Source: CAZRXG01 sp964603985 (GTDB lineage: Bacteria > Chloroflexota > Anaerolineae > Aggregatilineales > UBA3940). Taken from it: a stretch of DNA of 64,000 bases. The stretch is taken from contig CAZRXG010000001.1 in the NCBI GenBank assembly GCA_964603985.1, positions 1 to 64,000 on the forward strand, written 5' to 3'. Under the pieces are notes generated by a model, which was not told the origin of the DNA, ran no database searches, and worked only from the letters and a program-made list of their open reading frames with translations. This document shows positions 31,717-41,017 of the stretch, in pieces; the stretch's first letter is position 1, and the number at the start of each line of letters is the position of its first letter. The translations under genes were made by a program, and so were the position numbers.

Positions 31717-32751
31717 ATGACACGCGCGCTGGTCACAGGCAGCACGGGCTTTGTGGGCGCGAATCTGGTAGCGGCGCTCAGTGAGCGCGGTATCGAGGTG
31801 GTGGGTTTGAGGCGCACGACCTCGCCCGACGATGCCATCGCCGGGTTGGAGGTCACGCCGGTGGTGGGTGACCTGCTCGACCTGGAATCGCTGCGCGCCG
31901 CGATGGATGGGATCGATTGGGTTTTCCACGTGGCTGCCGTCGCCGATTACTGGCGCGTCCCCAAAGACCTGATCTACAGGGTCAACGTCGAGGGGACGCG
32001 CAACGTTTTGCAGGCGGCTCACGAGGCGAGAGTCAAACGCTTCGTGCTGACCGGCTCGACGGCGGCGTTGGGGATCCCCGCGTCCAAAGATGCGCTGATG
32101 GACGAGCGCAGCCGGTTCAACCTCAGGCCGGATGATTTTCCCTATGGTTACAGCAAGCACCTGGCCGAAGAGGCGTTGGGGGAGTTCGTCGAGAAGGGCT
32201 TACATGGCGTCAGTGTTCTGCCCTCGGCGGTGATGGGGCCGCGTGACCTGAAGTTCAACGCGGGAGAGCTGATCGTCCAGGCGCTTAAACCGACCCTGCC
32301 GGTCATCCCCGTACCGCGCGGTGGTGTTAACTACATCGACGTGCGGGATTGCGTGGTGGGGCACATCGCGGCGGTGGAGAAGGGCAGGCCGGGGGATCGC
32401 TACGTGCTGGCAGGGAACAACCTCACCCATCGTGAGACGATAGAGACCGTCAACCGGGCGCTCGGCACCGCGCTGGGGGTGATACAGATCCCGCGCCAGA
32501 CATTGCCGCTGATGGGGGCGCTGGTCGCGCTGGTGCGCGGGTTGGGGGTTCAACTGCCGGTTGACCGGGGGCGGGTGATGTTGAGCGGGCAGTTCATGTA
32601 TTACGACAACACCAGGGCCGTTTGTGAGCTGGGGTTGGAAGTGCGGCCCTTTGTCGAGAGTGTCCGAGATGCCTATCGATGGTATGCAGAAAACGACTAC
32701 CTGGAAAGGCACAGGCTCCCCCCGGCGCCGATCTCGCCGACGGTGGCTTGA
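31717..32751 (+). CDS. NAD-dependent epimerase/dehydratase (extended SDR)
   Basis: A 344-residue extended SDR with TGSTGFVGANL (NAD(P) binding), a DLLD second strand turn, GSTAAL before the catalytic YGYSK (Tyr and Lys), and NYIDVRD later, close to dihydroflavonol-4-reductase/HpnA-type hopanoid-associated epimerases. It acts on a nucleotide sugar or a related ketone; the substrate is not known. It is immediately downstream of the GT2 gene, so a sugar-lipid role is possible but unproved. Last residues are Pro-rich. Confidence 0.8.
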   Translation: MTRALVTGSTGFVGANLVAALSERGIEVVGLRRTTSPDDAIAGLEVTPVVGDLLDLESLRAAMDGIDWVFHVAAVADYWRVPKDLIYRVNVEGTRNVLQAAHEARVKRFVLTGSTAALGIPASKDALMDERSRFNLRPDDFPYGYSKHLAEEALGEFVEKGLHGVSVLPSAVMGPRDLKFNAGELIVQALKPTLPVIPVPRGGVNYIDVRDCVVGHIAAVEKGRPGDRYVLAGNNLTHRETIETVNRALGTALGVIQIPRQTLPLMGALVALVRGLGVQLPVDRGRVMLSGQFMYYDNTRAVCELGLEVRPFVESVRDAYRWYAENDYLERHRLPPAPISPTVA

Positions 32752-32833
32752 AGCAGCTTGAGGCCAGCCAGTGTCGCGGCCAGCCCATTCGTGCTAAGAT
32801 TAGGTAAAGCCAAATTAGTAAGATCCTGGCGCG

Positions 32834-33340
32834 ATGATCACAAATATCGAGGAGTTCATCAAGCACTTTCACGGGCAGCGGCGGCGCACCCAATGGATCG
32901 TGGATGCCGTCCCGCCTGAAAAGGCTGATTGGCGTCCCTGGCCCGGCGAAGACTCCCCCGCCGAGATCATCCGGCGCATAGCCGCCGGTCACCTGATGTA
33001 CGCCACCGCGGTGGCCCACGACTACTGGGCGGTTGACGATTACGAAGTGGCTGCCACCACGTGGGAGGAGTCCCTGAAATACTTCCACGAGAAGACGGAG
33101 GAGGCGCTTGACCTGCTGCGCGCCCTCCCGGACTCGGTGCTCCAGCAGAAGCGGCGCAGACCCGATGAGAACATAAGGGTGGCCGCCTGGCGTTACCTGA
33201 TGACGATGCTGGAGCACGAGATTTATTATCGCTCGCAATTGGGCAGCTACCTGATGCTGCTCAACGTGCGGCGACCGAAGATGGGAGGCGTCACCATAGA
33301 GGCGGTGAGGGAAGCCTTAAACAGCAGGCAGACTTTGTGA
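32834..33340 (+). CDS. DinB-family four-helix bundle protein
   Basis: A 168-residue protein of the DinB/DUF664-like superfamily. Conserved His in AAGHLMYA and in MLEHEIYYRSQLGSYLMLL match two of the usual three metal-binding His positions. Many family members are putative metal-dependent transferases, acting for example with mycothiol or bacillithiol; others have no known activity. A TGCTAAGAT extended -10 lies about 40 bases upstream of ATG 32834. It precedes a small membrane protein gene by 24 bases. Confidence 0.75.
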   Translation: MITNIEEFIKHFHGQRRRTQWIVDAVPPEKADWRPWPGEDSPAEIIRRIAAGHLMYATAVAHDYWAVDDYEVAATTWEESLKYFHEKTEEALDLLRALPDSVLQQKRRRPDENIRVAAWRYLMTMLEHEIYYRSQLGSYLMLLNVRRPKMGGVTIEAVREALNSRQTL

Positions 33341-33364
33341 AAAAGAGGAGCAGAAAGGCGAGTT

Positions 33365-33805
33365 ATGGCAGACGAACCGAGATTTGACCGGGCGGCTATC
33401 CTGCGTACATCGGCGATTATCATCGGCGGCGCGGCGCTTTTTGGGTTCCTTGTGCCGCTGGCGGGCGTATTCATCGCTCCCTGGAACACACGGAATGTCT
33501 CAGGCAGCGAGATCTACCGCTGGGCGTACTGGGCGATAGCCTGGGCGCTCACCATCTGGCAGGCGTCCTGGATGATCCGCGAGGTTCACGAGCGGATCAT
33601 CGACGACATGATCGTGACCGCCATCATCGTCGCCGTCGTGCTTGTTATTGTGAAGTTCGTCATCTGGATCGTCTACGATCCGAGGATCAACTGGGACCCG
33701 GTCACCCTCGGCGACCGGCTGGGGCCTATCACGGCGATTGACGCAGGAGGGGCCTTGATGTTGATCGTCGTAGCCCTGATCGGCGCGCGCATCAACAGAT
33801 ACTGA
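33365..33805 (+). CDS. Small polytopic membrane protein, unknown function
   Basis: A 146-residue protein with four hydrophobic helices, roughly 13-35, 49-68, 78-103 and 125-143. It has no motif I recognise. Basic residues at 6-14 and loop RINWDPVTLGDRLG are the most distinctive features. A purine-rich AAGGCGAG lies before ATG 33365. It is likely co-transcribed with the DinB gene and ends at a bidirectional terminator. Confidence 0.65.
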   Translation: MADEPRFDRAAILRTSAIIIGGAALFGFLVPLAGVFIAPWNTRNVSGSEIYRWAYWAIAWALTIWQASWMIREVHERIIDDMIVTAIIVAVVLVIVKFVIWIVYDPRINWDPVTLGDRLGPITAIDAGGALMLIVVALIGARINRY

Positions 33806-33814
33806 AAAAGTAAA

Positions 33815-33842
33815 CAGGGGCGAGTCTTTGAACCCGCCCCTG
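33815..33842. terminator. Bidirectional terminator
   Basis: Perfect arms CAGGGGCG (33815-33822) and CGCCCCTG (33835-33842) between two convergent genes, with A- and T-rich flanks. It serves the membrane protein on the plus strand and the response regulator on the minus strand. Confidence 0.65.
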
Positions 33843-33846
33843 CCAT

Positions 33847-34263
33847 TCAGTCTCCCTGTGTCTCGGCCCGGCCACCGTTTTTGAGGGGGTTTTTGTCCAG
33901 GGCCTCCGGGATGACAACGGCGACCATCTGCCCGATGTCAAGCTCTCCTTTGTTGAGCACGCCCACGACCGGCCAGGTGCTGAGTCGTTCCTGATCGATC
34001 TCCTCAAGCACCTTGGCCGTCGCGACCAGAACGCGAACGGGCTTGGTATCCATCTTCTCGCGGATGTGTTTCAACAGGCCAAATCCGTCGAGACGTGGCA
34101 TCATCAGATCAAGCAGGATTAAATCGGGGATACCTGCCGCCAGCTTCTCGACGGCTTCCATGCCATCCTTGGCGGTCTCGGTGGTGTGCCCGGCCATTCT
34201 CAGGGTGATGTTAAACAGCTCTCGCACATCGGGTTCGTCGTCCACTACCAGAATACTAGCCAC
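33847..34263 (-). CDS. Single-domain response regulator
   Basis: A 138-residue CheY-like receiver. Acidic pocket VVDDEPD, phospho-acceptor Asp in LLDLMMPRLDG, Thr in VATAK and Lys in LNKGEL are intact, so it should be phosphorylated. There is no output domain; the last 30 residues are hydrophilic. I place the start at GTG 34263, after GAGGAAGG; the open frame continues to 34314 but without a ribosome site. No histidine kinase is adjacent. Such orphans often act by protein contact in cascades. Confidence 0.82.
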   Translation of the reverse strand: MASILVVDDEPDVRELFNITLRMAGHTTETAKDGMEAVEKLAAGIPDLILLDLMMPRLDGFGLLKHIREKMDTKPVRVLVATAKVLEEIDQERLSTWPVVGVLNKGELDIGQMVAVVIPEALDKNPLKNGGRAETQGD

Positions 34264-34378
34264 GGGTGCCTTCCTCAAGATCGAAGTTTCTTTCTCTGAT
34301 AGCCTACAAACCAACTATAAACTATCAGAGGTGAAACTGCCACAGTAATTTTGGCCTATTCTGCCCCGAACCCGCGAG

Positions 34379-34936
34379 TCAGTCGTCTGTAAAGACCGGC
34401 AGGTGCCCCAGGGTGATGATCTCCTGCCACTCGTTGGGGTCACCCTCGGTGAAGAGCGCCGCCTGAGCCACGACCTCGCCGCCCGCTTTGTCGATGATCG
34501 ACCGCATGCCTTTGAGGGTGCTGCCGGTCGAGATCACGTCATCGAGTAGAATCACACGCCCGTCCTTGATCAGCCCCTGGTCTTTCTGATCCAGATAAAG
34601 GGTCTGGGGTTCGCCGGTTGTGATCGACACCGTTTGAGCCTGCAACGCGTCGCCCATGTAGGTCTTGTAACTCTTGCGTAGAACGACCCAGGGCATTCCC
34701 ATTTCCACCGCCACGGCGTAGACGAGCGGTATGCTCTTCGCCTCGGCGGTAACGAGCACGTCGCCGCCTTTGTCTTGCAGTTGCCGGGCCAGTTCCCGGG
34801 CCGTCTGCTGGACCAATTCGGTGTCCCCCAGGATGTTCACGATGGCAATCTGCACCCCCGGTGCAACCTCGCACAGAGGTAGATCTCGCTTCAGTCCGGC
34901 TATCTCAACTGGATAGACCTCGCGCTGGTTCTCCAT
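34379..34936 (-). CDS. Purine phosphoribosyltransferase (Apt/Xpt-like)
   Basis: A 185-residue type I phosphoribosyltransferase. The PRPP loop reads VILLDDVISTGSTL (about 127-140), and a TAEAKSIPL segment earlier resembles adenine/xanthine PRTases, in which the loop binds PRPP's phosphate. The enzyme would convert a free purine base to its nucleotide. It cannot be told whether adenine, xanthine or another base is the substrate. AAGGAG eight bases before ATG 34936. Monocistronic. Confidence 0.8.
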   Translation of the reverse strand: MENQREVYPVEIAGLKRDLPLCEVAPGVQIAIVNILGDTELVQQTARELARQLQDKGGDVLVTAEAKSIPLVYAVAVEMGMPWVVLRKSYKTYMGDALQAQTVSITTGEPQTLYLDQKDQGLIKDGRVILLDDVISTGSTLKGMRSIIDKAGGEVVAQAALFTEGDPNEWQEIITLGHLPVFTDD

Positions 34937-35135
34937 GAACAGATTCTCCTTGTCGTAGACGCTCTGTCGGCGGTCATACTCACTTTATCCAGCATGCGAT
35001 TCTACTACAAACTGCGGCATCTGTTAAACGTGGCAGGGGAAATGGGTGACCTCTAGAAGTATGAGAATGGGTGGGGTACAATCAGACCATCCGGGCTACC
35101 CGAACCTATCAAGAAAGAGAAGCGCAGTGAGCATA

Positions 35136-35429
35136 ATGGACAAAGTCTGGCAGGTCTACATCGGCGACTCGTGGGTTGGCACCCTCACCCCCACCGGCTC
35201 GGACGACGACTGGTACTACGCAGACTTTAGCGAGGGTGATGCCTGGGGGAACTTCGCGCCCTGGTTCCAGCAGGCGGTCGAAGCCCATCTGGCGGGCGAC
35301 GAGGCCGCCTGGCAGAACGTGTACTCTCAGCTAACGGCCATGGGGCTGATCCTCAGCGCCGACGACGGTGAGACGTACAGTAACCCGACGCTGCACATCG
35401 ACGGGGTCAGCGCGTGGTTTGTCGTGTAG
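35136..35429 (+). CDS. Small acidic hypothetical protein
   Basis: A 97-residue acidic protein rich in Trp and Asp/Glu (WQVYIGDSWVG, DDDWYYADFSEGDAWG, APWFQQAVEAHLAGD). No family recognised. I start it at ATG 35136, but GTG 35127 is equally near a weak AAGAGAAG site. It ends six bases before uvrC and is probably co-transcribed with it, so its stop may be coupled to UvrC translation. Confidence 0.55.
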   Translation: MDKVWQVYIGDSWVGTLTPTGSDDDWYYADFSEGDAWGNFAPWFQQAVEAHLAGDEAAWQNVYSQLTAMGLILSADDGETYSNPTLHIDGVSAWFVV

Positions 35430-35435
35430 CCGCTT

Positions 35436-37304
35436 ATGACCGTCGCCGCGCCGCACATCCAGGAGATCCTCGATAACCTGCCCGCCAGCCCTGGCGTCTA
35501 CTTAATGAAGGATGACGAGGGGGCGATCATTTACGTGGGCAAGGCGGTCAACCTGCGCAGCCGGGTGCGCTCGTACTTCCAGCCAAGCGCGCTGCGTGAC
35601 CGCCTCAGCAAGGCCGCGCGGTTGGCCGAGCGAGTGGTGGACATCGAGTTCATCGTGGTTGATACGGAACTTGAGGCGCTGCTGACGGAGATCAACCTGA
35701 TCAAGGCGCACAAGCCGCACTTCAACGTGCGCTTGAAGGATGACAAACGCTACCCGTACATCAAGGTGCACTGGGGCGAGGCGTTCCCCAAAGTGACGGT
35801 CACACGGCGAATGGTCAACGATGGGTCGCGCTACTTCGGGCCGTACACGAGCACGGCGGTGGTTTACCAGACGCTCAGCGTGCTGCGCAAGGCGTTCCCC
35901 TACCTGACATGCAACCGGGAGATCATGGGTGAGGACGAGCGAGCATGTCTATACTACGACATCAAGCTGTGCAGCGGCCCGTGCATCGGGGCGGCCAGCC
36001 AGGACGAATACCGGGCGATGATCCGGGGGTTGATGGACTTCTTGCAGGGGCGCTCGGACGTGATCATGGAGCAGATCCGGGAGCGGATGCAGGCGGCCTC
36101 GGAGCGATTGGAATTCGAGCGGGCGGCGCGGCTGCGCGACCAACTACAGGCGATGGAGCAGATCGTGCAGCGGCAGAAGGTCGTGTCGGCGGTGGACGTC
36201 AATCAGGACGTGATCGCGTTCGCACGGGAAGAGAATGACGCGTGCGTGCAGATCTTCTTTATCCGGTCGGGGAAGATCATCGGGCGGGAGCACTACGTGC
36301 TGGAAGGGACAGCCGAGGAGAAAGGCGCGGAGATCGTCAGCGGGTTCATCAAACAGTTCTACAACAAGGCGGCGGAGATCCCGCCGGAGGTGCTGCTGCC
36401 GCACGAGGTTGAGGAGGCGCGGATCATTGAGAGCTGGCTGCGCAACAAGCGCGGTCACAAGGTGGCGCTGAGAGTGCCGCGCCGGGGCCAGAAGCGGGAA
36501 CTGGTCAGGATGGCGACGGAGAACGCGGCGGAGACGCTGGCGATGCTGCGCGCGCAGTGGCAGGCGGACACACACAGACAGGAAACCGCGTTGAACGAGA
36601 TCCAGGAGGCGCTGGGCCTGGCCGCGCCGCCTAATCGCATTGAGTGCTACGACGTGAGCAACACGCAGGGGACGGCGATCTCGGCGAGCCGGGTGGTGTT
36701 CGTGAAGGGCGTGCCGCGCAAGAGCGAATACCGCAAGTTCAACATCCGCAGCGTGGTGGGGCGTCCGGACGATTACGCCTCGATGCGGGAGGCGCTGGAG
36801 CGGCGATTCAGGCGGTGGCAGGATGCGCAGGATCAGAAGGTGGCCCCAGGGCAGCGGGTTGATCCGACGTGGAGCTTGCTGCCGGACCTGCTGATCGTGG
36901 ATGGGGGGAAGGGACAGCTTGGCGTCGCGGTGGAGGTGCTGGAGAGGTACGGGCTGGGTGAACAGGTGTCGGTGATGGGACTGGCCAAGCAGCACGAGGA
37001 GCTGTTCGTACCGGGGCGCAGTAAGCCGGTAGCCCTGCCGCGCCGCTCGCAGGGGTTGTACCTGTTGCAGCGCATCCGGGATGAGGCGCACCGCTTTGCG
37101 ATCACGCAGCACCGCAGGCGGCGTGCAAAACTGGGCATCGCCTCGCGGCTGGACGCCATCCTGGGCGTCGGCCCGGCGCGGCGTAAGGCGCTGCTGGCGG
37201 CATTCGGATCGATAGAGGGCATCCGCGCGGCAAGTGAGGCGGAGATTGCGGCGGTGCCGGGCATCGGCGAGCAACTGGCGGCGGTCATCAAAGAGGAATT
37301 GTAG
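35436..37304 (+). CDS. uvrC: UvrABC excinuclease subunit C
   Basis: A 622-residue UvrC, close to the usual length (590-640). In order: GIY-YIG nuclease (about 15-95; SPGVYLMKDDEGAIIYVGKA), a Cys cluster (CNREIMG...CLYYDIKLCSGPC), the UVR motif that binds UvrB (about 205-240), the RNase H-like second nuclease (IECYDVSNTQGTA, VVDGGKGQ) and tandem HhH motifs at the C-terminus. It makes the 3' and 5' cuts around bulky DNA damage after UvrA/UvrB loading. ATG 35436 lies six bases after the preceding small gene. Confidence 0.96.
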   Translation: MTVAAPHIQEILDNLPASPGVYLMKDDEGAIIYVGKAVNLRSRVRSYFQPSALRDRLSKAARLAERVVDIEFIVVDTELEALLTEINLIKAHKPHFNVRLKDDKRYPYIKVHWGEAFPKVTVTRRMVNDGSRYFGPYTSTAVVYQTLSVLRKAFPYLTCNREIMGEDERACLYYDIKLCSGPCIGAASQDEYRAMIRGLMDFLQGRSDVIMEQIRERMQAASERLEFERAARLRDQLQAMEQIVQRQKVVSAVDVNQDVIAFAREENDACVQIFFIRSGKIIGREHYVLEGTAEEKGAEIVSGFIKQFYNKAAEIPPEVLLPHEVEEARIIESWLRNKRGHKVALRVPRRGQKRELVRMATENAAETLAMLRAQWQADTHRQETALNEIQEALGLAAPPNRIECYDVSNTQGTAISASRVVFVKGVPRKSEYRKFNIRSVVGRPDDYASMREALERRFRRWQDAQDQKVAPGQRVDPTWSLLPDLLIVDGGKGQLGVAVEVLERYGLGEQVSVMGLAKQHEELFVPGRSKPVALPRRSQGLYLLQRIRDEAHRFAITQHRRRRAKLGIASRLDAILGVGPARRKALLAAFGSIEGIRAASEAEIAAVPGIGEQLAAVIKEEL

Positions 37305-37337
37305 CCGCATGCCGGGTGGTCGGGTAAACTCCCCTTC

Positions 37338-37670
37338 ATGGTCAAATTGATGGTCCTCTTCCGGGCAAGTGCGCGGTTGGCAGAGTATGATGAGCGCTAC
37401 AATGACTTCCTGATGAAGCTGGAGGCGCTGCCGGGCATACGCAGGAAGGCGGTCGACGTGGTGTACTCCGGGCCGGGAGGCGTGACGCCCTACCGCGCGG
37501 TGATCGAGGTACTGTTCGATGACAGGGCGGCACTCGAAGCGGCGTTGACATCGCAGGAGGGCGTTGAGGCGGGGCAGCTCCTGCTGGACTTCGCCGGGCC
37601 GGATGCGGTGATCCTGTTCGCCGACGCGATGGAAGAGAGCTTCGAGGACGAGAGCGCCGACCGAGCCTGA
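37338..37670 (+). CDS. EthD-like small protein
   Basis: A 110-residue protein with the ferredoxin-like dimeric alpha/beta barrel pattern of the EthD family: KLMVLFRAS, ALPGIRR, YRAVIEVLFDDRAALEAAL and ILFADAMEE. EthD proteins are accessories in some degradative pathways, but family membership alone does not give a role. It is 33 bases after uvrC. The last ten residues are acidic. Confidence 0.6.
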   Translation: MVKLMVLFRASARLAEYDERYNDFLMKLEALPGIRRKAVDVVYSGPGGVTPYRAVIEVLFDDRAALEAALTSQEGVEAGQLLLDFAGPDAVILFADAMEESFEDESADRA

Positions 37671-37704
37671 TAACCCTCCCTGATCGAAAGGCTCTGCGGG
37701 CAAC

Positions 37705-40700
37705 ATGCAGACTCTCTGGTCACGCTTCAGCCGATCCACAGCGGCTCGAATTCTGGCCCCGGTGGTGGTGATCGGCTGCCTGATGCTGACGGCGGCCCAC
37801 CCCTTCACGTTTGGGGCGATGCCGGACACACACGATGGGCTGCTGCACTTTTACCGGTTGGTGGCGCTGGATCATGCCGTGCAGCACGGTGACGTATGGC
37901 CGCGCTACGCACCGGGGTTGGTGTTCGGCTACGGGGCACCGATCTTCAACTACTATGCGCCGCTCTCGCTGTACCCGTTTGAACTGCTGCACCTGCTGGG
38001 TTTGCGCTTCCTGGACGCCTTTCTGATCGGGCTGATCGGCCTCGCGTTCGCCGGGGCGGTGGGGGCGTACCGGTTGGGCAAAGTGTGGGCCGGGCGCGAA
38101 GGGCCGGTGTGGGAGGGGCAGACGGCGGGGATCGCGACGGCGGTGGCGTATGCTTACGCACCCTACACCCTCTACAACTCGCCGCGGCGGGGGGCGGTGG
38201 CGGAGTTCGCCGCGCTGGCGCTGCTTCCCTGGGTACTGTGGGCCTTCTGGCGGCTGGCGACGCATGGGCGGCAGCGTGACCTGGTGCTGGCGGTTGCGCT
38301 GCTCGGCCTGTTCATCCCGCTGCATAACATCACCACGCTGCATGGAGCGGTGCTGTTGGCGATTTACAGCATGCTGCTGTGGTGGATTGGGGACGATCCG
38401 CCGCGCACGTTTGTGCGGTTGGCGCTGGCGGGCGTGCTGGCGGTGGGGGTGACGACGTTCTTTTGGCTGCCGGCGCTGGGCGAGACGGGCTACGTGCAGC
38501 TTGAACGCGCGACAGGCCCGGCGTCGGCGGATTTTCACAACAATTTTCACTCACTGGCCGAGACTCTCGCGCTGCCGATGACCGCCGACCTGACACAGAT
38601 CCACCCGCCGGTGCCGCGCCCGCTGGGCTGGCCGCAGATCGTGCTGGGGGTGGTAGGGTTGGCGCTGATCGCCTGGCGCGGGGTGGGCACCAATGAGGGC
38701 AGGCGGTTGCGCGGCTGGTTGGCGTTGGCCGCCGGTCTGGTGGTGATACTGATCTTTCTGACCACGCGGGCGTCGACCTGGGTGTGGGAGACCGTGCCGT
38801 TGATGCATTACACGCAGCTTCCATGGCGCATGTTGGGGCTGGCAAGCCTGCTGCTGGCGGTCCTGGCCGGGGCGGGCGTGATGCTGGTTGGGCGGTGGAT
38901 TCCCCGGCAGGATGGGCGCATGGTGTGGGTGGGATTGTGCCTGGCGACGATGATGGTTTACGCCATCCCGTGGTTGTACGGGCTTTACCTGCCCGAACCG
39001 CGCGCAGAGAGCATCGTTGATGCGCAGAATTTCGAGCGGGAGACGGGTTGGCTGGCGACCTCGTCGCTGTGGGAGTACCTGCCGCGCTGGACGCTGGAAC
39101 TGCCGGATGAGAACCGGCTGACCGGGCTGTACGCGCAGGGCGATGTGATCCCCAGGTTGCAGCCTGCGCCGGGCGTGAGCGTGGATGAGGCAAAGTGGGG
39201 AGTGACCGGTGCCACCCTTAAGGTGAGGGTTGAAGAGAAGACGACGCTGATCTTCGACTGGCTTTACTTCCCAGGCTGGTGGGCGAGGCTGGATGGGGAA
39301 GTGGTCGCCATTGCCCCGACGCAGCCGCAGGGTTTCGTGGGCGTCGAGGTCCCGGCGGGGGAGCACAGGCTGGAATTGGGCTTCGGGCCGACGGTGCTGC
39401 GGCTGGTGGCGATGATCGTGAGTGGGGTTTTTCTGTTGGGGTTGGTGGGGGTTTTGTTTGTGCGCCCGCTGTGGCGGTCGGGCGGAGAAACGAAGCCCGG
39501 CGGCGATCTTCATCCACCATATGTGGGAGGAGGAACCGCAGATGTAGGCGGTGATGAGAAAATGGCCCCCATCGCCCGGCCCAGGCTGCGGGGTTGGTGG
39601 GTGTTTTTGGTCGCGGCGGTGGTGGGTGTGCTGCTGTTCGCGGGGAAGGTGTTCCTGCTCGACAACCTGGAGACGCCGATCAAGCGGGCGCGCTTCGCGC
39701 ATGGGGTGGAGGACGGGTTGCAGACGCCCGTCCTGGCGAGCTTTGGGAAAGAGATCACGCTGCTGGGTTTCGACCTGGGCCGGGCGGAGGTCACGTCGGG
39801 GCGCTCGACCGCGCTGGCGCTGTACTGGCAGTTGGCCGGGGAGATGGTCGAGGAGGATTATTCGACGGTGGTTTACCTGCGTGATGCGGCGGGCAACGTG
39901 ATCGCGCAGACCGGGTCGCAGCATCCCGGTGATTGGCCGACGAGCGACTGGGTGCCCGGCTTTTACGTGCAGGAGAGGCTGGCGCTGGACGTGCCAGCCG
40001 CGACCCCGCCCGGCCAGTATGCGATCCACGTGGCGCTGTATTCGCACCTGGCAAAACGCAACCTGGACACATTTGACGCAGGGGGGAATCCGCTGGGCGT
40101 GACAGTTGAGATCGGCAGGTTGGAGGTAACACGCCCGCGCCGCCCGGCCCGGCTCGACAACCTGGACACGGGCGGGCAGATCAACGCACACCTGACGGAT
40201 GACGTGACATTGATCGGCGTGAACCCACCGCCGGCGAGCAGCGAGGTTGGCCTGCCGTTCCCGGTGGTGTGGTACTGGCGGGCGTGGTCGCAGCCAGAAG
40301 AGGCGTATGGGGCGCGGCTGCTGTGGCTGGAGGGTGAAGAGGTCGCTGCCGCGTCGCCGGTGATCGTGCCGACGACCGGTTATCCCAGCGACCGGTGGGC
40401 CAGGCACGACGTGTGGAGAGGCGTCCACCGGGTGCATGTCCCCGGCAGGCTGGAAGCGGGTAAGTACGACGTGGCGGTGCAATTGACCGACGCGGGTGGT
40501 GAGCCGGTTGGGGAGTGGGTGGTTATCGGCACGATGACGGTCAGCACGCCGCCGCGCACGTTCAACGCGCCGGAGATGGGTGTGCTGGCAGATGTGGCCT
40601 GGGAGAATGGGCTCCGGCTGCGGGGCTACGACCTGCCGGAGGAACAGGTGACACAGGGGGATGGGTTGGATCTGACCTTGTATTGGCAGCCTGAAGAGGA

Positions 40701-40986
40701 GATCGGCACCAGCCTGACGGTTTTTGTGCACCTGTTTGATGGAGAGGGGCACATCGTAGCACAGCAGGATCAGATCCCGGTCGGCGGCACGCGCCCGACG
40801 ACGGGTTGGGCACCCGGTGAGGTGATCGGCGACCCGTACAGGCTGTTTGTGGGGATGGGCGTGCCGCCAGGCGAGTACCGGGTGCGGGTCGGGTGGTACG
40901 ATGCCAGGACGGGCGAGCGTGTCAGGCTGGTGGACGGAAGTGACTACTGGTTGCTGCCGCAGACCGTGTGCGTAGGGGGATCGTAG
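37705..40986 (+). CDS. Large GT-C-like membrane protein with beta-sandwich tail
   Basis: A 1093-residue protein. Residues about 1-470 have 11-12 hydrophobic helices beginning with a GAMPDTHDGLLHFYR loop carrying acidic residues, as in GT-C/YfhO-like glycosyltransferases and 6-pyruvoyl-tetrahydropterin-synthase-related membrane proteins. After a further helix near 560-580 and another near 630-650, the tail contains three similar beta-sandwich repeats (about 675-810, 825-950 and 960-1085), each with a tryptophan-rich strand such as ALYWQLAG or LTLYWQPEEE and a GQYAIHV or GEYRVRV end. It probably transfers sugars outside the membrane, the tail perhaps binding glycan. No partner is adjacent; specificity unknown. 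Stand-alone in its strand context. Confidence 0.65.
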   Translation: MQTLWSRFSRSTAARILAPVVVIGCLMLTAAHPFTFGAMPDTHDGLLHFYRLVALDHAVQHGDVWPRYAPGLVFGYGAPIFNYYAPLSLYPFELLHLLGLRFLDAFLIGLIGLAFAGAVGAYRLGKVWAGREGPVWEGQTAGIATAVAYAYAPYTLYNSPRRGAVAEFAALALLPWVLWAFWRLATHGRQRDLVLAVALLGLFIPLHNITTLHGAVLLAIYSMLLWWIGDDPPRTFVRLALAGVLAVGVTTFFWLPALGETGYVQLERATGPASADFHNNFHSLAETLALPMTADLTQIHPPVPRPLGWPQIVLGVVGLALIAWRGVGTNEGRRLRGWLALAAGLVVILIFLTTRASTWVWETVPLMHYTQLPWRMLGLASLLLAVLAGAGVMLVGRWIPRQDGRMVWVGLCLATMMVYAIPWLYGLYLPEPRAESIVDAQNFERETGWLATSSLWEYLPRWTLELPDENRLTGLYAQGDVIPRLQPAPGVSVDEAKWGVTGATLKVRVEEKTTLIFDWLYFPGWWARLDGEVVAIAPTQPQGFVGVEVPAGEHRLELGFGPTVLRLVAMIVSGVFLLGLVGVLFVRPLWRSGGETKPGGDLHPPYVGGGTADVGGDEKMAPIARPRLRGWWVFLVAAVVGVLLFAGKVFLLDNLETPIKRARFAHGVEDGLQTPVLASFGKEITLLGFDLGRAEVTSGRSTALALYWQLAGEMVEEDYSTVVYLRDAAGNVIAQTGSQHPGDWPTSDWVPGFYVQERLALDVPAATPPGQYAIHVALYSHLAKRNLDTFDAGGNPLGVTVEIGRLEVTRPRRPARLDNLDTGGQINAHLTDDVTLIGVNPPPASSEVGLPFPVVWYWRAWSQPEEAYGARLLWLEGEEVAAASPVIVPTTGYPSDRWARHDVWRGVHRVHVPGRLEAGKYDVAVQLTDAGGEPVGEWVVIGTMTVSTPPRTFNAPEMGVLADVAWENGLRLRGYDLPEEQVTQGDGLDLTLYWQPEEEIGTSLTVFVHLFDGEGHIVAQQDQIPVGGTRPTTGWAPGEVIGDPYRLFVGMGVPPGEYRVRVGWYDARTGERVRLVDGSDYWLLPQTVCVGGS

Positions 40987-41017
40987 AGAACCGCCGATAG
41001 CGCACGGCGGGGCGGCG

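Noticed and set aside
36144..37829. 561-codon minus-strand open frame
   Set aside because: Antisense to uvrC and neighbours; no recognisable protein.
38551..40752. 733-codon minus-strand open frame
   Set aside because: Antisense to the GT-C-like gene; composition dominated by Arg, Pro, Gln and His with no domain.
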